Origin: Microcebus murinus
Taxonomy: Eukaryota; Chordata; Mammalia; Primates; Cheirogaleidae
Direction of reading: 5' to 3'
Assembly (NCBI RefSeq): GCF_040939455.1
Contig: NC_134106.1
Coordinates: forward strand, 76,763,001-76,827,000
DNA: 64,000 nucleotides
Part shown: piece by piece, positions 25,018 to 37,439 of the stretch
Numbering within the stretch: the stretch's first letter is position 1
How the letters are laid out: each line of letters starts with the position of its first letter
The notes under the pieces: model-generated
The model's input: only the letters and a program-made list of their open reading frames with translations
Told to the model about the DNA's origin: nothing
The model's database searches: none
Made by a program: the position numbers and the translations under genes

Positions 25018-26559
25018 CCTCCGCCTCCGCCCCCTCCACCCCACCAGGGCCTCTGTAAGACCAGGACACTGGATTAGCACTCAAAGGAGCCTAAGGCACT
25101 GGGAAATTTGGAAATGACTTTTCCAAACCCATCGCACAGAGGCGGGAAGAGGAATGCAGGCTCTGCCTCCCAGCCCCCTCCAAGTGCAGCTGGGCAGGCA
25201 CCCTGCAGGGGCACCCAGGGAGGCAGGCAAAGGCAAAGGCCATGTGGGCTGCTGGGATGTCATGGTGATGACACGGGTCAGTGCAGCCCCTCTGGATCCC
25301 CGTGTCTTCGCTCCCTTGGAGGGGAACTGGGCCCTGCCAAGGCTGCACTGCCCTAAAAGGCTGTTAGGCATCTGGCCAAAGGCATGAGCTGCCTTTTCCA
25401 CGTCTCTAGGGCAGCTCAGGAAGCAACAGAAGTGGTCTGTTCCGCTGGGGAAATGCTGCCTGACACCCTGCCCAGGGCTCTGCCCGGCTTGCATCCCTGG
25501 GGCTGTCCACGGCCCCTCTCATCCATCCACTGCCTGTCACACCACCCGCTCCTCAGTCCTTCACTTGGACTCCTCTATCTCACACATAAGTGCTACCCAG
25601 GCAGGAAGGGCCAGGGCCTGAGCTTGGAAGCTGGTGTGACCTCCCTGGTGACAAGCCCATGGCCACCAGACTGGTCATTCACATACATGTTTGGCGTACA
25701 GCGTGCACAGGGGGAGGCAGCGGGATGTACCAGCCACAGAGTCACCACGCAAGGGGACTGTCCACAACCACTCACATCAACAGGGAGGAATCCCACAAAC
25801 CAAACGCTGTGCTAAGGAAGCTATTAATATTAATATACAAATGTGCAGACAGGCAAGTGAGTGCTTATGATGAAAGTCACGGAAGCCGCTGCCTCTGCAG
25901 AGGGTCTTCCAGGGAGCCACTGACACTCTGTTCCATGGTCAAGGGGTACACAGATGGTGTCTGCAAAGTACCGAGTGTCCATCTATGATATGTGTCCTTT
26001 CTTGCATGTTTAAGTAAATAAAAAGGTACATGTAGACAATCATAACCCACCTTGCATTCTTATCTTTCTTCTTCTTTTTTTCTTTTGTTCTTACAAAGCT
26101 GCAGACCTGCCTAATATCTCTTTCTTTGTATTATAGGATCGCACAACCTCAGGCTTAGAAAACACCTAAGTCACCAAATGTCTGCATAGTTATCCATTTA
26201 ATTCCCTTTGCCACACCCCTAACAAGTGTTCATTTCAGCAAAGGAAGTGCAGTATCTCTGCCAAGACGCCCAGTTCAATTATTGGAACTAACCAAAGGAA
26301 GCTGTTCCCACATTTTGCCAAAATCTGTTCTTCTGGGACTTCCACCCAAAGCTTCTGGATCCTGTACTCTGGGGGCCCCAGGAGGGAGCCTTCTGACCAG
26401 TGAAGGAAGCTGCTGCCTTCCCCTGGCTGCCCCTTCTGCTGGAACAACCATGTTCCCATCTTTTAGAATTGAATTGCCATTTTGGTTCGGGTCCTCTGAA
26501 GGCCCAGGGTTGTCAATGTTCCCTGTCAAGTGAGATGCTCGGAGCTGAGGCTGATGCTC

Positions 26560-27480
26560 ATTTTCTTGGCAGCCCCACAACTCGACGCAGTTAACAGATT
26601 GAGCCCAAAGTCTTTTTTTTCACACGTCTTGCTGTCAAATCCCATTTCCCAGATCCTGTTCTTAATTGTGCAGCTGGGCTTCTCTTTTCTCTCAGCCCAT
26701 CATTACGGTCTGTTGAGATCTTCTGGGATCTTCAGTCTGCTGTCAGTTGTATTCATGTCATCTGTGAATTTGAGCATTGTTCCATTAATGGCCTCATCCA
26801 AAACACTGGTTCTGCCCTGGCCAACCTGTCAGTGAAGACGGAACTCCAGTGCCACAGGGGCCTGCCCTCCGGGTGCACTCTGATAGCCAGATCACCTCAT
26901 TCTACCATCATTCAGCCCACGTTCCTTCACATTGTCCCTAGGATGAGATGACAGCCTCTACCAAATGCCCTACTAAAGCCTAGATACATGTACTCCACAA
27001 TGCTCTCCAGAGAGTAGTTCTGGTTGACCTGTCAAAAAATAAATGAGGCCAACCTGTTATTATTTATTTATTTATAAGAGGTAAGGTCTTGCTGTGTTGC
27101 CTAGGATAGAGTGCCATGGCATGATCATAACTCACTGCAGCCTCAAACTCCTGGGCTCAAGCAATCTTCCTCCTTCGGAGTCACAAATAGCTAGGATGAC
27201 AGGCATACACCACCATGCCTAATTATTTTATTCTATTTTTTGTAGAGATGGGGTCTCACTATGTTGCCCAGCTGGTCTGGAGCTCCTGGCCTGAAGTGAT
27301 CTTCCCTTCTCAGCCTCCAAGGTGCTGGGATTACAGGCGTGAGCCACCGCACCTGGCCTAATTTAGTCTTAGGACTCCTAGAAACCAGTGCTTCCTTTTC
27401 TAAATATGTGCTCACAAACCATGCCCTGGGGGATTAAGGGACACATCAAGCACCATCACCCCATCTCCCAAAAACCCTCC
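26560..27480 (+). repeat. Ancient interspersed repeat split by an Alu
   Basis: Segments 26560-27056 and 27361-27480 read as one old repeat: CTTCTGGGATCTTCAGTCTG, CATTCAGCCCACGTTCC, CAAATGCCCTACTAAAGCCT, GACCTGTCAAAAAATAAATG, then after the Alu AGTGCTTCCTTTTCTAAATA. The wording resembles a deeply conserved amniote repeat of CR1/L3 age, but I cannot name the family with certainty. The orientation is not certain. Confidence 0.45.
27060..27357 (-). mobile_element. Old Alu (AluJ-like), reverse
   Basis: Diverged dimer on the minus strand: GTGCCATGGCATGATCATAA, CTCACTGCAGCCTCAAACTC, GTAGAGATGGGGTCTCACTA, GATTACAGGCGTGAGCCACC. It has a TATT-rich head in place of a clean poly-T and interrupts the ancient repeat around it. 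Confidence 0.9.
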
Positions 27481-28247
27481 ACCTCCACAGGTCCCCATGG
27501 AGTCAAGGCACCCATATGCATGTTTCTCAGCAGGGGTGGGACATACTCCTACCCCTGGGGTGGGGCATTGAACCTCATCTGCACAGTGAGGTGCCGTCAC
27601 ATGGCCTCCTGCACTACCTTAGGCTTTAACTCCCTCTGACCAATATTGGATTTCAGGTGAAAACTATTCCCAGCAAGAAGACAGACGCAAAATAGAAATC
27701 ATGTGGTGCTGCTCTCACTTCTTCAGTGTTAACATTATACTGTCAGCCCAAAACAGCACTTCTTGCTTCGAAAATAACTACACAGAAGCCCCTTTTATGG
27801 CTCTTAGCATTTCCCAGCCATATTAGCATTGATCCATGCCACTCGTCCACTTGCCTTGCTTTGGTACCCTTCTGTCTTCCATGTCTTTCAAAACCTGAGA
27901 TCATGCACGAGCTCCAGGTGTAGCCTCTGCAGCCTTTAGACACTTTCCCCCTTTTCTTCACTGGGTTCACCTGCAATCCATACTCCAAGTTTTAGTGCAG
28001 GGTCTCCCAGCCCACCTGAGCCTGCCCTCTTTTTAGAATCTGCTATTAAAAAGAAATTTTAAAAACTCCTATCTCTTTCCCTACACTTTTTTGAAATCTG
28101 CCCTCCAGAAGCAACTGCACATGCATGCTCCCCAATCCGCTCCTCTGTGCTGGGCTCCAGAGGACCCAGAGAACAAAGCCACAACCCTGTCCCTATGATG
28201 CTCACAGCCCAGGGGCAGTGAAGGGAGACAGCCAGTTGGGCCCTATG

Positions 28248-28400
28248 TCCACAAAAAAATAAAAAAAGTTATCTGGGTGTGGTGGTGCTGCAGTTGTCAT
28301 CTTAGCTACTTGGAAGGCTGAGGTGAGAAGATTGCTTGAGCCCAGGGGCTCAAGGATGCAGAGAGCTAGGAGCTGCACTCCAGCCTCACCGAACTATGAA
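28248..28400 (+). repeat. Alu right-monomer fragment
   Basis: Only the right half is present: ATCTGGGTGTGGTGGTGCTG, GCTACTTGGAAGGCTGAGG, GATTGCTTGAGCCCAGGG and CTGCACTCCAGCCTCACC. Preceded by an A-rich stretch. Strongly diverged. Confidence 0.75.
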
Positions 28401-30554
28401 AGACAAGAGCAAGGTGGTCCTCCTTGGAACGTTGTGGCTTTGTTTCCCACACTGAATCTGAAATACTCGTCCGCATCTGGTGCTTAGCAGAAGTCGGGAC
28501 AAAGATATTGATCTGGGAGCTGCTAGCATGTGCTTGGAGTGGAGTCCTCAGACGTGGATGAGGTGGTGTCTCAGGTTGGCTTCCCCAGGAAGTGGACTCT
28601 GACATGGATATCAGCATGCCAGAAATGTACGGAGGGCAGGAGGGAGGGGCGTGCCCTTAGGACCAGCTCCTGTAGGGGAGCAAAGGAAGTAGGTCTGGGC
28701 AGCAGGGAAAGCTGGGCTGCCACACGATCACAGTGAAGGCCTCAGCTGGCCCTGTGAGGGGCTATGGAGCTGGCAAGGTCCTTCAGAGACTCCTTGAACT
28801 GAGGCAATGGGGCAGACCTTTGTGGCCCGCACTGGGCTGCTCTCAAGGAAGGGGCCCGACCCCAAGTAAGGTGACCTTCTTTTGCAGAGGCGATTCCTGC
28901 AGCAGGCGAGCAGGGCAACACTCCCAGCAGCTGGGAGTGAGCGCCTCAGTCCCAAAGTGAGGAAATCTGGGTGGAGCACCCAGCACAGCTGGCTTTGTGG
29001 GCCTGAGCCATGGCAGAATAGGGGCTGGGACAGAATCCTGAGGCACACCAAGACTCGAGGGCTAGTGGAAGAAGGTCCATTGGTGATGGCAACTGAGGCT
29101 GCCAGAGAGAGAGAGAGAGGAGGTCAGGAGAGTGGTACTGCACAGACCAAGGAAGAAGGTGATGACTATTCATCAGGAAAGGCCTTAGGAGGTCACTGGT
29201 GACAGAGCAGTGTTCCATTGCTGTCTTCCTCCCAGCCTCTTGCTCCAGATTTGGTGCCTTTCTGAAATCTTCAGGTTGATTGAACCTTGGCTGCCTCCTT
29301 CCAGAATGTTCTGGCCTTGTCCACCTCTAGAGGCCTGAATGTCTGTCTTCTCCTGTGAGAACTCTTTATTCCACAGCTCTGAAGAATCCAACGTGTCAGG
29401 GTGGGCAGGATTCAGACATGGGGAAGTGGGGAAAGCAAGCCTGGGGCTGGCAGGAGCTGCAGGCAGCTGTGGGTGGAGGCAGAATTGCCGTCTCAAGGTG
29501 AGAGACATGAGTGTCTCTATTTGCTGTGGAGAGTGAGCCAGCAGAGGATGGAAAGCCAACAGCACAGGAGCACGGAAGGGTGACTGCAGAAGACAGGTTC
29601 TAGAAGAGCAGAACTGCTGGGATCCGGAACTGTGGGTCCAGTGGAAAGCAAGGCGGAGTGCACTGGGTTTGCAGAGCAGAGGTGTCAGGGACAACACTGT
29701 CTGCAGGAATACAGAGGCATCAGCGGGAAGCAGGATGGAGTCTGGAATCGGCTGAGGGCCCGAGGAGACTAACCAGGAACTCACAGAGTGGCTTCTGGCA
29801 GCCCAAAGGGGACAGGGACCAAGGATCTTCATGCCGCACCACTCCACATGGCCGCGCAGGTTCAGGGCAGGCAGATTTAAAGAACAAGGGAGGGAGTGTG
29901 CGGTGGAGCATGGGCTCAGGAACTGACCCCAGGCCGTGACACAGTGGTGAGCTTGGAGAAGGAAGGGTGGGGCCCTCTCATCCCACAGTGAGGAAAGTGA
30001 GCAGGGACAGGGAGGAGCCAGGAGGGCTTTGAGGGAAGCTCCGGGGCAGCTGCACATGTCCTACTCTAGTCTGCTGCAGACCTGAGGACTGCGAGGGCTG
30101 CTCTCTGCCCGGCTGGCTGCACCCCCAGGGCTCCACTGGCAAGTTCCTCCTCGGTGCTCAGGTACAACCTCCCCAGCTGGCTGCTCCAGCTAGAAAAGGC
30201 GCTGAGAGGATACTGGAGCTCCGGAATTCACGGGAAGGTGGAGAAGCTGGCCACGGGGCCCTGGGCAGCACTGGCCGGGACAAGGCCCCTGCCCAGGAAG
30301 AGCCTGGTGAGGGCTGCTGTCCCTGGGTCCTTGCCTAGGAACAGTAATTCAGTTAAGCTGCATCTAGCTCCCAGGGGGTGGAACTAGGGAAAATTTGGCT
30401 CTGAGCTTCCATGTAAAGAGAGGCACAATGAGGAATTTTCCCCAACATGGGAAGGATGGCCAATTCTGGGAACACTCCCCCCTTGGAAAAAACCTCAATA
30501 TATTTCCATCACAGAAACTGAGTTAAGAAGAGAGTCCAATGTTGGCATTTACGT

Positions 30555-30700
30555 ATCAAATATTTACTAAGCACCCATGATAGCCTAGTCACTGTTCTAG
30601 GTGCTGGGGATACAGCCGTGAAGGAGACACAGGCATGGCCCTCAGGGAGCTTATACTATGACCGGCAAGAGGTCAGATAACACACAAATGAAGAAATTTC
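30555..30700 (+). repeat. L2-age interspersed repeat relic
   Basis: Reads CAAATATTTACTAAGCACCC, CACTGTTCTAGGTGCTGGGG, ATACAGCCGTGAAGGAGACA and CTCAGGGAGCTTATACTATG, wording common to an old mammalian repeat. Similar pieces occur near 35850-35990 and 46335-46460. Family not assigned with confidence. Confidence 0.5.
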
Positions 30701-31009
30701 TGATACTGGTAAGTCGGTGAAGAAAAACAGAGAAAAGTGAGGTTCTAGAGAGCCCAGAGGTGGGAGCTAATCTGGAAGGGACGATCAGCTGAGATGTCTA
30801 CGGTGATGACTGTGAAAGTGGGCGTCTCCGGCCAGTTTCGGGGGGGACATCAAGATGCAAGTGTCCACTGTGCCCCAAGGCCAGCGAGGGGAAGAGCCCA
30901 GGTGAGTCAGAGGGGCCTTATGGGCCATCTTCAAGACTCTAGGCTTCTTTGTAAGAGGAGGAAGCTTGGAAGAGGGGAGCCTGGAGCAGGGAAGTGATTC
31001 AGTTGCTTA

Positions 31010-31288
31010 TGGTACTTCATTTATTGCTATATGTTTTAGGTTTGAGAATAATGTTGTAATTATGTTTTCAAAACCTTATCTTTTGGAGATACCTACTGAA
31101 TGAGATGATAAGAAGTCTGGGATTAGTCTCACCATGATCTGGGGCGGGGGTGGGGAGTAGCTGAAGGCAAGAGGAGTTGCCATGGCCATAGTGAGTATCT
31201 GCTGAGATGGAACATGGGTGCATGGAGTCCACTCTCCTCTCTACTTCTGTACGTGTTCTGAAATTTTCTATAACAAAACTTAAAAGAC
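31010..31288 (+). repeat. Possible old L1 3' UTR-type relic
   Basis: Reads CTTTTGGAGATACCTACTGA, AAGAAGTCTGGGATTAGTC and CGTGTTCTGAAATTTTCTAT, a pattern seen in an old interspersed repeat. The exact family is uncertain. Confidence 0.4.
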
Positions 31289-31289
31289 C

Positions 31290-31425
31290 TTATGCTCCCT
31301 CACCCATCAGAGTGTAAGTTCCCTGAGGGTGAGGCCAGTGTCTTCTTCACGGCTGTGTCCCCAGCACCTAGAACGGTGACTAAGATATCATGGGTGCTCA
31401 GCAAATATTTGGTAAATAAAATTGG
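31290..31425 (+). repeat. L2 3'-end relic
   Basis: GAGTGTAAGTTCCCTGAGGG, GCTGTGTCCCCAGCACCTAG, AACGGTGACTAAGATATCAT and GGGTGCTCAGCAAATATTTG followed by GTAAATAAA, the classic L2 tail. Confidence 0.7.
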
Positions 31426-31561
31426 TTCTCACTACATGGTAAGAACTGGCTGTAAGGGTGAGAGCCGAAGCTAGGAGGCCAATAGGGTATTTAGAAAGGA
31501 AAAACAAGCCCACAGATAGTCAATTCACTTGTATTGATCTCAACACCCACAGATTATATTT

Positions 31562-31862
31562 TTGTTATTTGAGACAGGGTCTTGCTCTGTTGCCTGGGCT
31601 ACAACACAGTAGTGTCACCATAGAGCACTGCAACTTCAAATTCCTGGGCTCAAGTGATTCTTCTGCCTCACCCTCCCAAGTAGCTAGGACTATAGGAGTG
31701 TGCCCCCATGCCTGCTTAATCTTTAAGAAGAAAATTTTCTGTAGAGATGCAGTGTTGCTATGTTTGTTGGTCAGGTTGGTCTCCAACTCCTGACTTCAAG
31801 CAATCCTCTGGCCTTAGCCTCCCAAAGTGCTAGGATTATAGGTGTGAGCCACCATATCCAGC
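31562..31862 (-). mobile_element. Diverged Alu, reverse
   Basis: Reverse Alu dimer: GAGACAGGGTCTTGCTCTGT, CAAATTCCTGGGCTCAAGTG, GTAGAGATGCAGTGTTGCTA, CCAAAGTGCTAGGATTATAG, GTGTGAGCCACCATATCC. CpG-poor and old. Sits 60 bases from a second reverse Alu. Confidence 0.9.
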
Positions 31863-31924
31863 AAACTTACCCTTTCTTTTTCCCTCAGACAAAACTGGCA
31901 TCACACTTTACATATGGTTTTAAA

Positions 31925-32281
31925 GTCTTTTTTTCTTTTTCTTTTCTTTTCTTTTTTTTTTTCTTGAGACAGAGTCTTACTCTGTTGCCCGGGCTAGAGT
32001 GCCGTGGCATCAGCTTAGCTCTCAGCAACCTCAAACTCCTGGGCTCAAGCAATCCTCCTGCCTCACCCGCCCAAGTGGCTGGGACTATAGGCATGCACCA
32101 CCATGCCCGGCTAATTTTTTTTCTATATATTTTTAGGTGGCCAATTAATTTATTTCTATTTTTAGTAGAGACGGGGTCTTGCTCTTGCTCAGGCTGGTCT
32201 CAAACTCCTGACCTTGAGCAATCCTCCTGCCTCGGCCCCCCAGAGTGCTAGAATTACAGGTGTGAGCCACTGAACCCCACC
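31925..32281 (-). mobile_element. Lemur-type Alu, reverse
   Basis: Poly-T/CTTTT head, then GAGACAGAGTCTTACTCTGT and the TGGCCAATTAATTTATTTC linker that marks the lemur-type copies. The 3' flank CAGTCTTTTTT repeats the AAGTCTTTTTTT at the head, giving a short target duplication. Confidence 0.92.
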
Positions 32282-33879
32282 AGTCTTTTTTCATTGAGCA
32301 TTATTTCATTCACTTTTCCTTCTGTGATGTCAATTTAAGTACTATTAAATATTCCATAGTATGGGCAGAACTTAATTTATCATGGGGTTGAGGCTGCTTC
32401 CAATTCTTGACTATTATGAACATCACTATGCTAAACATCCTTGTTAATTAATCTTTGCTCACAATCTAGTACCCTCAGGTTAAATTGTTTGTGGAAGGGT
32501 TTGCACAGTCAGTTATTTGCTTGGTTTTGCCAAACTGGCCTCCAGAGCGATTGCGGGCAGGCGCCTCGTGAGCAGAGAAGCATATGCCTCTTCCTCACAC
32601 CCTGCCAACCCTGGCAGCACTGTCCTTTCAGATCCATGCCGATCTGCGGGGTGAGGGACTCTACGTCAGTGTCAGGGCCAGTCTTTTTTTTTTTCTTTTT
32701 ACCGCGACATAATTCAGGAAAGGGCCAGTCTTGTGAACCGTTTTTGGAAGCCTTGGTCTACTCCTCCGTCTGACCAGGCAGTCTGCATAAGCTGGTTTCA
32801 TCGTCCCTTCTACTCTGAAGCAGCATGCACAGGATGTTTAATAAACAGCCACAGATGGTGAAGGAGGCAGGTCCCCAGGGCCTGGGAACATCAGCTTTTG
32901 GTGGAGGGCGAGCAGCCTCCCTCTTCCTCCTGGCAGGGCTCCTGCGTGGAGAGGCTGCACAACAGGAGCTAGGATGGGAGCTGCCCTTCCCAGCAGCTCC
33001 CCAGAGCTACCCCAGCAAGGCCACCTTCCCAAGGCAGGCTTCCCTCCAAGGACTTCCTCATCCCATTGGCCCCATTTCAGGTGGTTTGCCCTAGTATTTA
33101 CTTTCATTTTTCGTGGTGAAGCTCAAATCTTAAATTTGCAGCAAATTCCATGAAGCCTTGATCAGCAAGCGGTGGTGGTGGTGGTGAATGTGCAATTGTC
33201 AGTGGGGGTTCTTGCTTTGTGCTTAACCAGTCAGTCGAGCAGACCAGGAGTGTGACAGGCCCTGTGCAACAATCCGCCCTTCCTCCTGGGGTCAGTCTGG
33301 GCACTGAGCCCAGTGGGGCTGCCATCAGCAGGGACAGAGCTTGCAGCCAGCCTGCCTCTCCACCACCGCCACAGGCAGCACCGTGGGGCAGCGGCTAACT
33401 AAAGACCCACAGTGAATACAGCACAGTTGGAAAAAAGAATTAGAGACTTTTACCACCCAATTTGGAACGACTCCCAAAATATACCTTGAAGTAAAAAGAA
33501 GGCGTGGGAGAACATGCACGCACACACTCATGCATACAAAGGCTGGGGACCAGCCAGGTGGCTCTGGCACAGGGCCAGCGGCCCGTTTGCAATATCCACT
33601 CCTTGGCACCTTTTGAACTTTATACTATTTGAATGCTCTATCTATTTAGAAAAAGAAATAAATAAAAATATATAAGAAATAACACTGATTACGACAAGGA
33701 ACCCTCTTCCCTAGCAAAGCTCTTAGCACAAGGTACTATCCCGTCGAAGTGTCTGTCTGAAAGCCAGGGGAAGGGCAGTAGGTTTCATTCACTCCTCGGC
33801 ATTTAATGGGCACTTACCACAGGCCCTGCAGCTACAAACAGACCCTGCAAAAGACACTGATTTCTGAAATCAGTTTAAC

Positions 33880-34870
33880 ATGGATAGCAGATGAACCAGC
33901 AAAGTCATATACTTAGGATATGAAGAAGACAGCTTCAAATCTGTTGCAAAAGGATGAACTATTTAATACTAAAACAAAAACACTGGTATTGGGTCCACTG
34001 GCCTTTTTGAGGTAGAAAAATATCAAGTTAGATCCTTGTCTCATACCTAGGAAAAATAGATTACAGATGGTATTACGAGCTGATAGAAACATAGTTATGT
34101 AAGTACCAAAAGAAAATAGAACATGCTATTTTTATGGTCTTGGGGTGGGGAAGGCCTTCCTATTCAAGACAGAAAGTTTCAATTACACAAAAATCCCAAT
34201 CGAAACTCTGTATTATCCATGAAACTTTCCTATAAGTCTAAATCTATTCTGAAATTTGAAATCTATTGAAAAAGTAAAAAATAAAACCAAAATAAATTCT
34301 AGCTCACTGAAAGACACAACACAGAAAGATTTAAAAAGGACAATTTACAACCTTAGGAGAAAATATATTGTGACGTATATAATAAGCAACATGTAGATCA
34401 ATATAGTTAATCAGATAAATTATCTGATAGAAAAGTAGGTAAGAAATATCAAAAGATAATCTATAGTAAGAGAAACACAAAAGACCAATAAACATGAAAA
34501 GAAACTCAATTTCACTGGCAATTGGGAAAATTAGAACCACAAGACATTTTCCACTCACCAGATTGACTAAAACTTAAAAAGAAAACTGAGAATATGTAGT
34601 ATTAATGAAAATGTGGAAAAACAGGCATTTTCATATCCATTTGGTGGTATTATTAATAGGTTCAGCTTTTTTAGCTGAAATGGAGGCCAAATTTTAAATG
34701 TATATACGTTAAGACTGCAAGTTTGCATTAAAGAATTCATCTCACAGGAATACTTGCACAGATGCCCAAAGCTCAGATACCTGGATGGTCATTGGATGAA
34801 CGTCCAGAGTTAGAGGACTGGTTGCACACATACTAGGGAATATTATGCAGCTATGAAAAAGAATGAGGTT
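33880..34870 (+). repeat. Old L1 3' region (L1ME-like)
   Basis: AT-rich segment with L1 3' text such as AAAAAGACCAATAAACATGA-like sequence at 34474-34500 and GGGAATATTATGCAGCTATG at 34835-34855 followed by AAAAAGAATGAGG. No intact frame. Edges approximate. Confidence 0.6.
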
Positions 34871-34875
34871 CATCG

Positions 34876-34899
34876 TGTGTATGTGTGTGTGTGTGTGAT
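34876..34899. repeat. (TG)n microsatellite
   Basis: TGTGTATGTG then (TG)n to about 34899. It follows directly on the L1 tail. Confidence 0.85.
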
Positions 34900-36391
34900 A
34901 AACAACTACAAACAACATGGCCTTGCTGGAGCAAATGGGAAATTAGGCTGGATGACATAGCCTTGGGGGTCAGACTAAGGTGTCTAGACCCGATCCTGCA
35001 GGCAAGGGGGAGCAAGGCAAGGCGGATAGACTTTGGGGTGCGGGAGGAAGAGACAGAATGTGTCTACCATCCTCCAGGGGATTTGGTGAGAGAGCAGGAC
35101 AGGGAGGGAAGGAGATGACTGATTAGAAGTGACCCAACTTGACATGGAGAGGTAGCCATAAGTAAGGATTTAGGATTCAGAAGGCAGAAGGGACAAGATT
35201 TAGGGATGAAAGGGATAATAACAAGGCAAGGATGGGAGAAACCTCTAGGACTGCAACTTCCAGCCTGGCCAAGGGAGTGGGTGAGTGGTCTGTGGGACGC
35301 CAGGGTACCATGAGGCAGGGGTTAGCCTCTCCAGATCACGTGGAAAGAAATCTGAGGTGTCTGAGCTGAATGAAGGCCACAACCACTGAGACCCCTGGAG
35401 GCCTGGGACAGAGCTAACCAGAAACCCAGTTCTTTCAAATACAGAGTAAAATCTTCACTCTCAGGACTGTGGAAAGGCAGGCTCTCTTCCAACCAGATTC
35501 ACGGGAAAGACATGGAGCTCCCCATCTCAGGATTGAAGTTGAGCCCAGGGTGGCTGGACCTGATTTACTCCTTTGGTCAGTGAGCAAAGCTCTTATGTGG
35601 CTGGGCCCTGGGGCTGTGAGGGGAATTCAAACTCCAAGCCTGCTCCCAGAGGCCACCTCCAGAGAGTCCAGGGGAATAGGGGCCCAGTGGAAGGTGGCTG
35701 CAGAGGTCCCTGCTGAAGGCTGGGGCTGAGAAGGAGCATCGTGCCAGACAGAGGAGCTGCAAAGGGACAGGCCCAGAAAGAGGAAAGGATAGTGGGAGAA
35801 GGAAGGTGGAGAGATGAGGAGAGACAGGGCCAGATCCAGCCAATGCATCTTATCTTTATAAAGTGCCCACAGCATGCCAGGCACTGTTCTAGATCTGGGG
35901 CAATATGGCAGTGCCCCTGATCAGAGACCTGCTCTGGTGCAGATGACTTGAAGGAGAGGCAGCCATAAACAAGGATACAAAGAGTAAGATAATTTCTTGC
36001 AGAGATAGACGCTGTGCACACAGTAAAACAGAACGATGGATTGAGAGTTTGGGAGGGGCGGGAGGCGAGTGATCAGGGGATGTAATTCAGCTGAGGACTG
36101 AAGGCAAGAAGGAACAGCAGCCAGACTGGGGAGGGAGCCCCAGAGAAAGGAGGGCGGGGCACTGCAGGCAGGAGCTAATTGTACAAGGCAATTGTTTTGC
36201 TAATAAGACCATGTTAAGAAAATTAGGCTTTTTTTCATTTCTAAAGAACTCATTAGTAAGTTGTATTTTTAGTTCTTCCTCCCTGGGGTTTAGAAGTTGG
36301 GCGGGAGGTTTGTTGGGGCTGCTGGGGAGGATCCTGGATCCAGGCAGACCCATGGGGAGAGTGTTGAGGGAAGAGGTGGAGCGGCACCCAC

Positions 36392-36489
36392 CTGCTGCGG
36401 GAGGTCACGTCCAGGAAGAGCTGCACGAGTGCCAGCAGGTTGTGGTGGTGGTCTGACGCCTGGCTCAGGGTGCGGCACAGCTGCTGGAG
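36392..36489 (-). CDS. FAM178B: FAM178B exon (32 codons plus two bases)
   Basis: 98-bp exon. The acceptor is TTCTCTGCAG before CTCCAGCAG and the donor is GCAG/GTGGGTGCC. It starts in phase 0 and ends with AG of a split codon. It encodes [20 protein letters not shown] and then [12 protein letters not shown], the DHHHNLL block being a strong family match. It is 192 bp from the exon upstream. Confidence 0.94.
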
Positions 36490-36681
36490 CTGCAGAGAAG
36501 AAGGCACCGGGTAGGCTGCCTTCCACTCCGACCTCGCCACCCAGCCCGCTCAGGGAGCAATGGGGACAGTCACAAAGGCCAGGCACATTCTGATGACCTC
36601 TGAGCAGTGCTGTCCCCATCCAGGACACTCAGAGGCCGCCTCAGTCCCCAGTGCATGGGTCAGGCTCAGGGTACGCAGTAC

Positions 36682-36858
36682 CTTCCCCGGCCACTCCCGG
36701 ATGTTCTCCAGGAGCAGGAGCAGGAGCTGCTGGAGGTCGGCCTTAGGCAGCAGTCGGAGCCCCACATCCAGGCCTGCACGACACAGCAGCTCAATCAGGC
36801 CCACGAGGCTCCCGTCAGTGTAGGCCCCCGGCTGGGCCAGGGCACACAGTGCGAGGAA
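36682..36858 (-). CDS. FAM178B: FAM178B exon (59 codons)
   Basis: 177-bp phase 0 to phase 0 exon, the longest seen here. The acceptor is CTCTCTGTCCAG before TTCCTCGCA and the donor is GGGAAG/GTACTGCG. It encodes [20 protein letters not shown], then [20 protein letters not shown] and [19 protein letters not shown], the core of the FAM178 domain. The leucine runs predict a helical repeat-like fold. Everything is in frame with both neighbours. Confidence 0.96.
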
Positions 36859-37225
36859 CTGGACAGAGAGGGAGAAAATGAGGGCAGTGTTGGCCATGTG
36901 GTGAGGGGTCAGGGAGAGGATTTTAAGGACCGTCTCCCTGGGAGACAGTCGGCACCGCCAGCCCCTTGACCAAACTGGGTAGGAGCTGAGAAAACAAGCA
37001 GTGAGGCCTGGATTCGAGGCCCCTCTGGGGTCCCCGGTGGCAGGCACAGGCACAGGCACGCGGAGGGTGTGCTTTCTGCAGCATCCGTCAGGCCTTGCAG
37101 CCAGCACAGTGCCCACGATGGTGCTGAGCTCACCACAGATGCTCGATGACACTGAATGAAACTGCTGAATGGGTCTGGATTTCAAGCCAAGAGCGCTCCA
37201 GGGAGAGGCAGGCAGCCTGACTCAC
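36859..37225 (-). other. FAM178B: FAM178B intron (367 bp)
   Basis: Short intron, donor AAG/GTGAGTC. Nothing else is seen in it. Confidence 0.88.
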
Positions 37226-37319
37226 CTTATAGATGTAGCTCAGACTAATGTCCAAGGCAGCCTCCTGGGGAGTGTCCTGCTGCTCATTTCCGCTAAGGCC
37301 AGCCTCACTTCTAAGCATT
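37226..37319 (-). CDS. FAM178B: FAM178B exon (31 codons plus one base)
   Basis: 94-bp exon. The acceptor is GTCTTACCCTAG before AATGCTTAG and the donor is TATAAG/GTGAGTC. Its first base completes a codon begun by AG at 42634. It encodes MLRSEAGLSGNEQQDTPQEA and ALDISLSYIYK, the last part matching the family just before [11 protein letters not shown]. The front half is hydrophilic and probably a variable loop. Confidence 0.88.
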
Positions 37320-37439
37320 CTAGGGTAAGACAACGGAGATGACAATGAAATAGGAGGAGGGCACAAGGGGAGAACTGAGGCGGAAGGAGGCCTCTGCTTG
37401 CTCAGGTGCAGAGAACTCAGATGACTCATTCAGCAAGGA

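Larger units (their letters stand above)
23791..36391 (-). other. FAM178B: FAM178B intron (12.6 kb)
   Basis: Contains an Alu piece (23917-24020), a (CCAGG)n run (24993-25017), an ancient repeat split by an AluJ-like copy (26560-27480), a half-Alu (28248-28400), a 290-codon open frame (29185-30057, minus, probably chance), L2-like and L1-like relics (30.5-31.4 kb), two reverse Alus (31562-32281) and an old L1 tail (33880-34870). No second gene was recognised. Confidence 0.75.
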
